Shown piece by piece: positions 37,644 through 49,375 of a stretch of 64,000 nt of DNA (positions are counted from its first letter, which is position 1; each line of letters begins with the position of its first letter). Source of the DNA: Anaeramoeba flamelloides (Eukaryota > Metamonada > Anaeramoebidae); NCBI GenBank assembly GCA_027625915.1, contig JANTQA010000023.1, positions 6,510,001 through 6,574,000 of the forward strand, read 5' to 3'. The position numbers and the translations under genes are program-made. A model generated the notes under the pieces. That model had not been told where the DNA came from, searched no databases, and saw only the letters and a program-made list of their open reading frames with translations.

Positions 37644-38059
37644 GGATTATCTAAAATAAAGCCTCCCCAGGGTGTATGAGTCAAAAAACTCTGATAATAT
37701 GCTATTTATCTCTTAAGATACAAAAGATCTATTAAATTTCAATTTTTTAGGAATTGTAAAATCTACTTGATCAGATACCTAAGTGTAAGTTGGTACTGAA
37801 AAGCTAAACCAAACCCTTTTGTTCTAAGGTAAGTATTATCTAGTTTCAAATAAAAACCTCTGAAAAAATAGAGTTCGAAAAAAAACCGTTGGGTTTAGCT
37901 TTTCAGTACCAACTTACACTTAGGTATCTGATCAGGAAAAAAATGAAATTCTTAAAAAATTAAAATTTAATAGGTCTTTCAAATTTTAAGAGAAAAAGGG
38001 CATATTTTCAAAGTTTTTTGACTCGCACACCCCTGGGGAGGCTTTATTTTAGATCCTCC
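37644..38059. mobile_element. TTAA-flanked foldback element (family B), 416 bp
   Basis: TTAA lies at 37640-37643 and 38060-38063. The left end reads GGATTATCTAAAATAAAGCC and the right end is GGCTTTATTTTAGATCCTCC. The arms include GCCTCCCCAGGGTG, then AGTTGGTACTGAAAAGCTAA, each with its complement on the other side. Arms of ~165 bp surround a ~75 bp core. Non-coding, and structurally the same as the element at 11670 but with unrelated arm sequence. Confidence 0.8.
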
Positions 38060-38261
38060 TTAAATAACATATAAAAATTGTAAATCATTCCAAAAAAGTT
38101 GGAAAACAATTCTTAAAAACACTTTTTTGAAAAAACCACAGTAAAAGTTTTGAAAAAAAATATAAAAGTCAACCTAGGTTATTGAACAAATGTACTTGAC
38201 TTTTTTGAAGATAAAAAGGAAATTCAAAATTCGGTAAAATTGTTTCTTTTTTCCCGACCAT

Positions 38262-38470
38262 GATCAAAATAATGTGTGCCAAAATACTAAAATCTGTGTT
38301 TCAACATAAAATCAGTGCTTTTTTTTCTTCTTGTTCCAATTCAACATCCAACCGAACTCCCCAATAGTATACTTAAGTTCAAATCAATTTTGTAAATAAA
38401 CCCCTTAATATTTTCAGTAAAATTTGAATTATTAATGCAATTAGTTGAAAATTTTTACTCAATTTTTTTA
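38262..38470 (-). mobile_element. Family C fragment
   Basis: Read on the minus strand it matches the right half of 58623-59097: GAAAATTTTCAACTA, AAATTTTACTGAAAAT, ATTGATTTGAACTTA, GTTGGATGTTGAATTGGAAC and GATCA near the end. Colinear but truncated. Confidence 0.6.
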
Positions 38471-39287
38471 ATTTTTTGGTTATAAATGAAAAAAAGTTCA
38501 TTAAATTTATTCTATTTTTTGATATAAATTTTGAGAATTGATCCTTTATTTTTAGAAACTCTTTTAAATAATAGAACTTTAAGAAATCAAAGCCATGCTT
38601 AATTTAGGTTTATTATCGATTTCTTTGATCGGTTCAAGTATTGGATTTCCGTAACAAAAAAAAAACTAATTTTTATTTTGAAACAAGTATTTTACTTTTC
38701 TGCACCCTTTAATTTGTCAAACGTATTTTTAAACCAAATAAAGTTTGTGAGATTTAAAACCCTGAAAAGTCTTATAAAAATAGAATGATCATGTAATGGC
38801 AAAGTTCATCTCTCCAAATTTTTAAATCTTTTTTTTCAACCTTTTTTGAACTGAAACATAAAAGTTCCTAAAGTTCCTAAAGGTCTTGAATTCTTTTTAT
38901 ATTTCCACTTTGGTTATTTGTGGCAAAATCTGACAAGTTTTTTCATTTGAGGGGAAAAGGAAAAAACGTTATTTCAAAAATGTGAACCGACAAAATATCG
39001 AGTCAACTTCAATTCCAAACCATTGCTCATTAAACACTATCTTAAAGAACAAATGTTCTTCAAAATTATCGACTTTCATGAACAAAAACATCTAAAGTTT
39101 TTGACTTTTCTTGCATTTATTCAAAGGTTGGGTTAGTCTATCTGAAAAGATCCAATCTCTTTTTATTACTTCAGGCAAGATACTGGCCACCATTAATGAA
39201 TATTATCTTGAAAAGTTTCCTTTGCTGAGAAGCAAACAACTTTTTATCGTAATTCATTTTTTTAATCAGTCATCTGTTTTTATCAAA

Positions 39288-42200
39288 ATGGACCAACCTT
39301 TATTGAACAAGGAAGAATCTTCTGATCTTGAAAAAGAACAAAGCCAAGGATCAGAAGAGTTTGTAATGAATTTTGAGGAAGCAATGAAGGGATATGATTT
39401 ACGAGATAATGTGAAAACCCAAAAACAATATATCAGAGAACAAGCGAACCTTCACTACATCTCAAAATTATTTCATAGATTCGACAAAAACAGAATTCTC
39501 CACAAAATCCCTTTTTTTCGATCCTCTTCTTTATCAAAAAAAGAATTTGGGATCTCATTATCTTTTCATTTTAGATGGATAATACATATCTTTTGTCTCT
39601 TTTTGGGATTTAGTGCTTTTGCTATTTATATGCTTACTATCTTTTGGAAAGAAAACAAAAATGTGGACTTTTTTAAACGCTTTGCATCCTCACAATCGAT
39701 ATGTTTGATCTTGTTTTTTTTTTTTTTTTGCTTTCTGATCACTGCTTCTATGTTTGAATTTTACAAGTAATTAAGGATTAGAAACTACACCTTTTTCGAT
39801 CCTAACAATTTGTACATTTATTCCTGAAAAAACGCAACAATTGTTGAATTTACGATTAGGCTTTTTATCAAAAAAAGCGAAAAAATTTTTCATTGTGTGT
39901 CTATTAAATTTCCCAAAGTATTTCTTTCAAAAGTAAACCAGTTTACCTTGATGTTCTGAAAATAAGTTATTCACAAAAAAAATAGAAACATTTTTTATTG
40001 TTGAAATGTCAAAAATTTCGTTGTTCACCTTAACAAAAATTATCAAAATTACCAGGATTTTTGAAGATAATAAGAATTCAAATGAGAACTAAAACCTTTT
40101 GAGAAATATAGTGTATAACTTAGATTGTCATAATTTCAATTTCATATTGATAGTTCAAGAAGATTTTCTTCAAAATCAAACAGCTTTTTTTTAATTGTCG
40201 AGTAGTAGATTAAAAATCACATTTTTAGGGCAATTCTTTTCTTATATATTTAGGCTTTGAGAAATAATTTATCAAAATTATTTTATGAGCCCTTGAGAAA
40301 AACTCTATTCTTATTAAGAGAAACCAATTGTGAAAATGATCAATTTTGGGATTCTTCACTTATTTAACTAACAAATCTTTTCAGAAAAAGCTAATTTTTG
40401 AAAAATTATCACAAAATATCAAAATTAAGGATTAAATACCTAAAGGAATTGAAATGAAATTGAAAGAACTAACCGAAAAAATCCTTCTTTTTAAAATAAG
40501 GTTTAATATTACAAATTTCAAAATAGTGATAATTCTTCGTTTCTATACATTTTAAATTTTCAAATAAAGTATTGGGTTTTTGACAAAAATATTCTTGAAC
40601 TATCAATATGAATTTTAAATTATGATAATCTAAGTTAGACAATATATTTCTCAAAAGGTTTTAGTTCTCATGTGAATTCTTATTATCTTCAAAAATACTG
40701 GTAATTTTGATGGGAAAATTATTAAATTTCAAATTTGTTAAAATTTCAATTTTGGTCAAATTCTCATTTTTTTCCAAATAGTCAATTCCATTGAAATATA
40801 TTTACTGTAGGCTTTTAAAACATCCTTTACTGGTAGGCTAAGGTATGTTAGGGTATGTTAGGGTAGGTTAGAATATGCCTGCTTGTGTGGTTTGGATGGT
40901 ATACTAGAAAATTTTGGCGTGGATTTTGAAAAAAAAAAATTTTTAGAGACCACTTAGACTTTTTTCAACTTGTTTTAAGGGGAAAAATCCACTTAACTTT
41001 GGTGTTAAAATTGGGTTTTCAAAGAAATTTATGAAAAAATTTAGTGTTTATGATTTCGAGATTTTGGATTCTACAATTTAAGTTATAAAATACTACCAAT
41101 CACAAAATAATCTTTTAGATTTTTCCACCCACAAATTCTAAAAACCATTAAAAACCATCATACCAATAATAATAATCATAAAAATCTTCAAAAATTTGAC
41201 CAATTTTGAAATTTGACCAAATTTGAAATTTAATAATATACCCAATTTTGATAATTTTTGCTAAGGTGAATAATGAAATTTTTGAAATTTCAATAAGAAA
41301 AAATGTCTCTATTTTTTTTAACGTCTAACTTTTTTTTTTCACAACAGTAAAGTTAATTTTTGAGATTTTTTGGAATGAACAAGCAGAAAAATTGTGGAAT
41401 AAAAGTTAATCACTTTTATAATGATTTTGGCATAAAGTTATAAAATTAGGCATAGCTTAAATAATTTTTTAATTTCTCTCTAAAAAAATAATAATAAATA
41501 AAAAAATCTAATAACAAACAAAGTCAATAATTATTACACATATTTGATAATTGAATTGGGGTTTTATGTTTGGGTTGTTATATGGTCTTATTTATCGAGA
41601 ACATCAATGTATTATCAGACAGCTAAAGCAAAATCAAAAAAAAAAACATTAAACGCTAATGATTTTACTATTGAAGCCAAAAACTTGCCTTCCAATATTT
41701 CAAAACAAGAAATTTTTGAATTTTTTTCACAATTTGGGGAAATTGTTTATATTAATAGATTATTAAAGAACTCGAAATTATTGAAGACTTATTCGACTTA
41801 TTTGCAATTAAAAACCCAAAGAAATAATTTACATCCTGATACACAATACAGGGACAGAAAAAATCTGAATGTAAAAATTTTAAAATGTATTAAAAAGCTG
41901 GAATCTTATTCTAACGGAAAGGCTAATTTGAAAACAAATAAAAAGATGTGTTTTATAACATACAAACGCGCATCCGATGCATACAAATGTGTCAATAAAT
42001 TATCAAGAACTGGAATTCAAAAGTGTTGTTCGGTTATGTTTTGCAATGTATTTTTCACACATCCAATGTGGAAGGGCAATCGATTTACAGTGAGGCGAGC
42101 TAATGATGTACGAGATTACATTCCCAGAAATTTAAATAACTCTTCCTTTTTCATCTTTGTACGTGGAATGATCTTGACGGGAGTTTCTTTGCCTTTGATT

Positions 42201-43964
42201 ATACTTTCAACATATTTTACAAGCGTTTTAAAAAAAACTAATCATTCTTATTTGTCGGGTGTCACAATTTTTGTAATGAATGAAATTGTATATTTAATCG
42301 TAGACACTGTGATGAAATTAAGGGGTGATGTGCGCAATACCCAGAATGAAGCATATCGAATGAGAATTACCCTAGTTATTGATGGGCTCAGCTTTTATTT
42401 ACCCTTACTCTGGAATTATCGATTAACTGCCTTTTATTCGGAAGTTGCTAATATTATTTTAGTAAAGTCCTTATTAGTTGCATTTGCTTCACAGATCAAA
42501 ATCGTGCTTCTTCCTACAATTCAAAATAAAATTAAGCAGTATCTTGGTAGGAGATCGAAAAATGTGTCTGCAATGTTCAACGCGTATACACCAAAGGAAC
42601 TTTTTTTACATCGTTTCTATTTAAACATATTAAGAATTGTATGCTATACAATTATTTTTTATACTCTATACCCACTAGTTGCAGTCATTTGCACCATTTC
42701 AATATTAATCAATTGGTGGTCGCATAAATATGTTATTCTTCGCCAGTATAAAAAGCCTCGAATATTTTCAGACGAAATTCTATTTACCGCCTACACTGCA
42801 ATCAGTGATATGGTTGTTTATCATATCATTATTACTGAAATTTTTGTAATAAATTCCCTCCAAAATTTAAAGCAAAAAAATTACGGATGGGAACTGCTTT
42901 TTACACTATTGCTATTTGTCGTCGCTTTTATGGCATTCTTTTTTTTGAAAATTTCATGGACAATCCTTTTATGGCTTTTTGACAGGCAATGGGTCAAAAG
43001 ATCTCAAAAAAATGAAAAGGATTATAATCAATATGCTTTTGGTGATGCTTATCATTTTGTAAACCCTTTGGAATCAATGGATTTAATCCAAGATTTAAAT
43101 AATTGGAAAAACTTTCTTCTCAATGATAACCGAATAGATCCAATACAAAATAGTATCGAATTAAATAATGATGATGTGGATGAAATGAGTATTAATAGTA
43201 ATGTAAATGATGATGATAATGATAATGATAATGGCAATGATTTATTATCTTCCGATATAGATGAATTGGATATTAGAAATACCAAGAAAAAAACCTTTCA
43301 ACATCAAACTTTCGAAAATAATTATGAATTTAATGATGAAAAGGGGAAAGAAGGGGAACGGGAAGAAAAGGAAAGAGAAGAAGAAGAAGAAGAAGAAGAA
43401 GAAGGAAAGGAAAGTGAAAAGGAAAAAGAACAAGAAAAAGAAAATATCCAAGAAAAGAATTATTCTAAAGTAGAAAAAAAAAATGAAAATATCGCACAAA
43501 TTAATTCAATAAAAAATGATAGAGATGAAATATCATTAAATGGGGATGAAAAAGAACCAGAAGAAGAAGAAAGTGGACATGAACGGGAAAAGGAAAAGGA
43601 AAAGGAAAATACCAAAGAAAGGGTAAAAAAAGAAAATATATTGCAAATTAATTCAACAAAAAATGATAGAGATGGGATATCATTAAATAAAGATGAAAAA
43701 AAACCAGAAGAAGAATTTGAAGAAGAAAAGAAAAAGGAAAAGGAAAAGGAAAAGGAAAAGGAAAAGAGAAATGATAAAAAAGAAAGAGAAAAAATTGATA
43801 GTGGTAGTGAAAAAGAGGATTTTAATAAAGATGAAAAAGAAAAAGAAGGTGAAAGGATCAATGAAATGATCAAAAAAACAGAAAATATCGAACAAATTCA
43901 TTCAACAGATAACGATAAAGGCGAAATAAAATTAAATAAAGGTGAAAATCAAGAAAATAATTGA
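39288..43964 (+). CDS. TMEM63/OSCA-like ion channel with acidic Lys/Glu tail
   Basis: Probable multi-pass cation channel (osmo- or mechanosensitive in studied relatives). Exon 1, from ATG 39288 to a donor after 39766, encodes 159 residues with two membrane segments (WIIHIFCLFLGFSAFAIYML; SICLILFFFFFCFLITASM). A long exon from about 41524 to TGA at 43964 encodes 812 residues. It has a membrane segment (LIIELGFYVWVVIWSYL), then an RRM-like intracellular domain (FTIEAKNLPSNISKQEIFEF, FSQFGEIVYINR, KKMCFITYKRASDAYKCV). A cluster of about eight further membrane segments follows, including RGMILTGVSLPLIILSTYF and LRIVCYTIIFYTLYPLVAVI, then YKKPRIFSDEILFTAY, which resembles TMEM63 YKxPxxxxDE. The last ~280 residues are a low-complexity acidic Lys/Glu/Asp/Asn tail with imperfect ~70-residue repeats. 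The exon phases as read do not match, so a small exon or other junction lies in 39767-41523. Confidence 0.75.
40790..41185. mobile_element. Probable insertion splitting the right arm of the inverted repeat
   Basis: About 400 bp that do not pair with the left arm lie between the two parts of the right arm. The block includes three 10-bp units (RGGTAKGTTA type) at 40841-40870, then GGTTTGGATGGTATACTAG. The GTTAGGGTAGGTTA word recurs in the inner part of the foldback at ~48564. Boundaries are approximate; no target duplication could be fixed. Confidence 0.4.
40841..40870 (+). repeat. Three 10-bp TTAGGG-containing units
   Basis: AGGTATGTTA, GGGTATGTTA and GGGTAGGTTA follow one another, reading as GTTAGGGTA across the junctions. 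Short and imperfect. Confidence 0.85.
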
Positions 43965-44938
43965 TATCAAAATGTTAACGAAAATAATTAGATAATTGTA
44001 AAGAAAAATTTCACAAAAAAAAAAAATGATCAATGAAAAAGATCAAATTATCAATGAAAGAGTATCTCAAGTAAAGATATTAATTCAAAACTATATTGAT
44101 CCATTGAAAAAAACTTAAATTATTTATCTTATTTTTATTGAGGAAATATCTCGTTACATATTACAGAAATTGCAGACTAACAAATTATAAATCTTGAGGA
44201 AACAACACACGTCATCATTCAACTCTTGAAACATCTTTAATAGGTGTCTTTTTAGATACGTATTAATATGTAACAATTTTAAAAGTTTTTTGATCTGACT
44301 AATTTTTTTTAATAAAATTTTAATGTTTTTTTGAAAATTTTACTTTTTTTGAAAATTTTACTTTTTTTGTTGTATTAAGAGTCTTTTATTTATTTGATTT
44401 CTTTTAGAAGAAATAGACTTTTTATTTTTATTTTGTTGTTTTCAAAGTTTGGCTACATTTCAAAAAATTCACTTTTTTCATCTTTAGGTATCTATAATTT
44501 TTGTGATTCTTCATAATTTTTAAAGAAATTGTTGAAACGAACATCATTACATTTATTTGTAAAAAAAATTCAAAATCTAAAGAAAAATTATTGATGAAAT
44601 TCTATCTCTTTTTCCAAGTATTTTTGGTTAAAGCGATTCAAAAAGTTTTAAGTGGGTGATTAATTCGAACAATTAAGATATAATAAATTTTTTTTCGGAA
44701 AATATTAATTACTGGTTTTTGTTTTATGATAATTAAATTTATTGATTTAATCATCATATATAGATATAAACTATTTTTCAAAAATGCTCGATCTCTTTAT
44801 AATTCTATTGGAACTTGTTATCTGTGGTTTTATTATATTTTCTTTTAAAAAAAAAGTTTCGAAATTTTTTAATCAAAATCATTTTTTCTTATTTACTCAA
44901 ATTTTTGTTAATATTTCTTTTGTTTTTCTTTTAAAAAA

Positions 44939-44973
<35 letters not shown>

Positions 44974-46499
44974 CAATTAGCTTTTTGATTTTATTTTTTT
45001 TTTCTTTTTTAGTTTTTAAGAAAGTCAATTTGAAAAAAAAAAAAAGATCTTCAAAAAAATAAAAAATCAAAAAAAATAGAGGCTATTTGATGCTATCGAA
45101 AATATATATTATATTTATTATGAAATCTTCTTCTTGGTCTATATTCAGTGAAAGTTAAGTAATAAAAAATCAACAATACTCTTTTTAAAAATTTTGATTT
45201 ACTTTTTTTTGGTTCGATTTTTATTTATTTTTATTTTAAAATGTCTATTTTTTATATATTTAAAATGATTTAAAAGTGAATTATTAATCATTGTGAATAA
45301 TTAGTTGTTATTGAATGGTTAATTATATTTTTTTTTCAATTTATTATTTTAGGCTAGTCTCAATTTTTGAAAGGGGGTTTGAAAAGAAGAAACCACTGAA
45401 ATAAAGACATTAATAATAAAAAAATACCTATCTATAGAAAAAAATAATTAAATCATTGTTAGTCAATAAATAAATTGGAATAAATAACAAATATTAAATT
45501 ATTTGAAAATTCTAATTTTAAAGTAATTGATAATAATATAACAAGTTGAGAATAAGCAATTTATATTATTTTTGAGGAAATTTTAATAATTAACATCCAA
45601 TTAGTTCAAATAAAATAAAGAATTGTATTAATTATTGCAATAAGATTATTACTTATTTTGAAATTTGTTCAAAATAAAAATGAATGATATTTAAAAAATT
45701 AATTTATTTTAATCTTCCAAAAAGACATTTTTCTTTTTTCTTTTTCCAAAAATTAATGTATTCTAAATCCAGAAAAATTTTCTCTTCCAATAAACCATAG
45801 TAAATAAAAAGAAAATCTAAATGATTGATATAAATATCTGAAATTAAATTTTATAGTTTCCTTGACATTTTATTTAATTAAAAATAAAAAATTCCATATA
45901 AACAAGAATATATATTTTTTTAATTCTTTTTAATTAATTTACCAAATAAAGGAAGTATTTAATAAAAAAATCTAAATGCTGTTATAAAACAATAAATAAA
46001 ATTATAAAAACTTCCACATATTTTTTTAAAAAATAATGGTCCAATCTTTAAAGTTTATAATAATTTTGTAGAATTAATTTTGAAAAAATCAAATAATAGC
46101 ATTATTAATTATAATAAACAATTTCAAATAAAGAAAAAATAATGAAATCAAATTAAATTTAAGGAAATTTTTGATCAAGAAAAAATTAATGAAATAATCA
46201 GATTCATTAAAATATAAAAAAAATAAGGAAGAGTATTTGATAAAATAAATCCTTATAAATGTAAAAAAAACCCATTGGTGAAATATTTATTAAATTATTA
46301 TTATTTTATTAAATCATTTCATAATATCTTTTTAAATTATATAATAGACTAAACTGACAAAACTATAAATTTTTTTCTAAAAAGATTTATATTTTTTATT
46401 AATAAAACGTGGAAAGGAGATAAGTGATTATATTATTGGTTTATCTTTCGAAAGTAATCTCTTTCAAGAATTTTTTATTTATTTATTTATGAGTACAAT

Positions 46500-46830
46500 G
46501 CTATTGTGGTTAGGAATTAAAATAAATTCGTATTAAAAATATTTTGGGAAAAGAATAAATCGACCACCTTTCTTAAGAAAATTTAAAAAAAAAATAAAGA
46601 AAAATATAGAATATTCCGTAGTTACTATAGATATTCAAAAAGGTTTTGATTATATACCTCTTTGATAAATATATCAATAGATTTAAAAAATTTATAAAAA
46701 ATTTGAAATTGGAAAAAAAGATATTAATATATTATAAAAAATAAGGAAATGGGATTTAAAGGGGAGATACTTTTCACCTATTTACATTGTATTTATATCT
46801 CATTTTTTGCTATAAAAATGAAAATATTTA
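46500..46830 (+). pseudogene. Decayed non-LTR (LINE) reverse-transcriptase remnant
   Basis: Conceptual translations in different frames give FWEKNKSTTFLKK (LINE block 2, usually FGFRKGRSTTxxL), then SVVTIDIQKGFDYIPL (RT motif A, hxxhDhxKAFDxI). At ~46760-46800 comes GDTFHLFTLYLYL (block like QGDTLSPLLFxLYI). The order and spacing fit one non-LTR RT. Frames change between blocks and stops follow motif A, so it is dead. Possible remains continue to ~47750, interrupted by the family A palindrome at 46953. Confidence 0.6.
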
Positions 46831-46952
46831 GTTATTCGTGTTCAAAATTTTACCTACAATTCGATTATTATTATTAAGCCAACTTTAATTTGTTAATAAA
46901 ATAAACAAGAAAGGATTTATGAAATAATATAAATAATCAAGCTGGGTACAAA

Positions 46953-47154
46953 TAAAGTCAGTTTTACTTTTAAGGCACAAACTTTCAACGAAATGTAAGG
47001 CACAAAAAAAAATCTCAGATTAAAGCACAAAATTCAGATTCTAGTAAAAATAAATTGTAAAAAAAAAAATTCCAAAATTTGTACCTTAATTTGAGATTTT
47101 TTTGTGCCTTACATTTCGTTGAAAGTTTGTGCCTTAAAAGTGAAACTGACTGTA
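46953..47154. mobile_element. Family A palindromic MITE
   Basis: Left end TAAAGTCAGTTTTAC, right end GTGAAACTGACTGTA. The arms carry AAGGCACAAA, CTTTCAACGAAATGTAAGG and complements. Both arms share a G in AAATGTAAGG where other copies have T, implying arm-to-arm conversion or copying as a hairpin. It sits within or beside the LINE remnant. Confidence 0.9.
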
Positions 47155-48329
47155 ATAAAAAAAAAAATTAATAAAAAAAAATAATTTAAAGATATTTTTT
47201 ATCTTGAAATTTGGTTCGAAAAGTCACCTAATATTAATATTATTACAAAAAAAGGTTGAAATTTCTTGGGAAAAATATGATCTCTTGCTTCAAAACAAAA
47301 AAAATAGAGTAAAAAGAACGTAATTTAAGGCTCTTCTTTTCGGTTAAACATATTAATATAGAAGAGAAATATTTGATTTAGAATAAAGTGTTTTTGAAAG
47401 AATTGATAAATTTTTCAATAAAAAAATACAATTTTTTTTACCAATTGATATTCATTCACCATGTTTAATTTATTTGAATGGGGTCAAGAATGATCTTAGT
47501 AAATTTAAAATATATCTAATAAAATATAAATCATTATAAAAATTAGAAATATTAAATTTAGAAAACATTAAAAAAGAATATAAATTTTCGGACAAATCTT
47601 TAAATGGGAATTTTAATTGATATGGAGACGAATTTAAATATTAGAAAGAGAATTTAAGGTTTTCAGAATAAGTAAATTGGATAATTATATTTGTTATAAA
47701 GTTCAACAATATCTAAAGATTATATAGCAAGACAATTGCAATTATCTCATTTTTATCACAGAGTGCTGTCAACTGCCACGGGTACCCATATTTTTTTTAT
47801 TTTTTTTATTTCCATAACATAAAAAACCCAATGTTGTTGTTTATTATTATTATTCGAAAGTATAGATAATATTCAAAAGATTTCACTCAATTCTTTAAAA
47901 ATTATCAAAAGTTAACCTGGGTTTTATTTCTTGTTTTTGTTTTGAAAATTTATCAATTTTAAAATTAAAACAAAAATAAAAAAAAACGAACTGTAATAAT
48001 CTTGAGGAATTGCGTTTTATTCCGAATATCAATCAATTTTTCAATAAATGGAAAAATTGAGAAAAAAAATAAGGGTGGTTTTCTAGAATTTAAAGGTGTA
48101 GCTTATCATCAAAGATTTTTCTCAATTCTTGGAGATCTAAGAAAATTCAATTTCAAAAAATATTGAAACAGAACACTTTAAAAAAAAATCAACATTAGAA
48201 CAACATTATTTATTCTGTACAAAGTATTTAATGACTAGTTGAAAACTATAGCTTATTTATAGTGTGAAAAATTGATTAAAAACATTAAACCAATTAAAGT
48301 AATAATATTTTAAAGGTTTAAATTTTATA

Positions 48330-49080
48330 GGATGTTTGAAATTTTCCCTGAAATCCTGAAATTAGTAAATACTCAAAAATTTTTTAACCACTTAAAAAAA
48401 CTTTTTGAAGAACTTTTAAGAAACTTTAGTGTTAAAAGATAACTGTTTATAGTATAATAACAATTTTACTTTGTAAAAAATATTTTTTTTTTTTTGAATT
48501 TTTTTCCATAAATCCTCGGAGGGTTTTTGGTACTATTTGAGTTTTTAGAGTATGTATGTAATTGTTAGGGTAGGTTAATGTCTATGGTGGGTTGTGTTCG
48601 GTTAGATCAAACCATTTTCTTCTTCTCGAATGGAAAGTTAAATAATTTTTGGTTTGGGTAACCTTGTGTCGTGTATGGGTATGTTTATTTTATGCACAAT
48701 TGAATATTAATGGGTTATTTTTGGTTTGTATTTAAGATGACAAAATTATGAGTAATTATACACAATTAAAAATTGCCATTATAATAACATTTTCCCTCCT
48801 TAGTTCATTTCATTCAGTAATGATTCGAAATTTTGTAGGAATCAAATATACCAATCCCTTTCACAAAAAATGGGTTGAAATACTATTCCCCAAAATAAGC
48901 AGTAATTTTTCACATTTGTTTTTTTCAGTCAAAAAAAAAAGTTTCAACAATAAAATTCTAATTTTATCATTAACCCGAATGTATTAGCACTACAATTTCT
49001 TAAAAGTTCTTCAAAAAATATTTTTAAGTGGTTCAAAAAATTTTGAGTATTTTCGATTTTCGGTTATTTTCTTGAATATG
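48330..49080. repeat. Foldback region, arms ~100 bp
   Basis: The left arm (~48365-48440) has AAATACTCAAAAATTTTTTA, ACCACTTAAAA, GAAGAACTTTTAAGAAA. The right arm (~48990-49070) carries the complement, TTTCTTAAAAGTTCTTC then TTTTTAAGTGGTTCAAAAAA and TTTTGAGTATTT. The ~550 bp interior contains GTTAGGGTAGGTTAATG and a chance 79-codon frame. No clear target duplication. Confidence 0.65.
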
Positions 49081-49375
49081 TGATAGATCCAAATTTAAGC
49101 AAATTATTTTAAAAATATATTAGATTTGATCATCTGTGGCAAAAGAATGGATTTTTAAAAAAGCAGTGATCGTAAACAAATAAAAAGGAAAGTAAAAAAT
49201 CCCGAATTTAAAAATCATATTATTTTGGAAATAAATATAACAACAAAAATCTCCTCAAAAAAAAATTATAATAATAATAATAAGAATAAGAATAAAAATA
49301 AAAAAAAAGCATGATAAAATTTAATATTTAAAATACATTAATCAAATATATTAATTATTTTTTCAAACTATTTCT

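Larger units (their letters stand above)
33733..39287. other. 5.6 kb intergenic region with several MITEs
   Basis: No gene is supported. Contents: a ~20-bp-stem hairpin at ~34311-34392 (GCTATTTAA...TTAAATAGC), family C fragments (35060 and 38262), two decayed family A copies (35975 and 36303) and the foldback element at 37644. The right ~170 bp upstream of 39288 is open in frame with the channel gene and is probably its 5' leader. Confidence 0.6.
39955..41345. repeat. Large interrupted inverted repeat in the channel-gene intron
   Basis: The left arm (~39960-40175) contains CACCTTAACAAAAATTATCA, AAATTACCAG, GAGAACTAAAACCTTTTGAG and CAATTTCATATTGATAGTTC. Its complement is split on the right: ~40590-40740 pairs with the inner part and ~41190-41340 pairs with the outer part, separated by ~400 bp. 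This is best read as a foldback element whose right arm received an insertion. Confidence 0.7.
43965..49375. other. 5.4 kb intergenic region with LINE remnant and MITEs
   Basis: No intact gene is supported. It contains a T homopolymer of ~33 bases (44939-44972), very AT-rich sequence at ~45100-46400, a decayed reverse-transcriptase stretch (46500-46830), a family A palindrome (46953) and a foldback region (48330-49080). A hydrophobic 92-codon frame at 44784 spans the T run and is not counted as a gene. Confidence 0.6.

Noticed and set aside
44784-45062. 92-codon ATG frame encoding a very hydrophobic peptide
   Set aside because: It runs through a ~33-base T homopolymer, which makes Phe codons in any frame, and has no domain, splice context or conserved segment.
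48748-48987. 79-codon ATG frame between the arms of the 48330-49080 foldback
   Set aside because: Composition is that of AT-rich DNA, there is no recognisable domain, and it lies inside a repeat; no transposase features.
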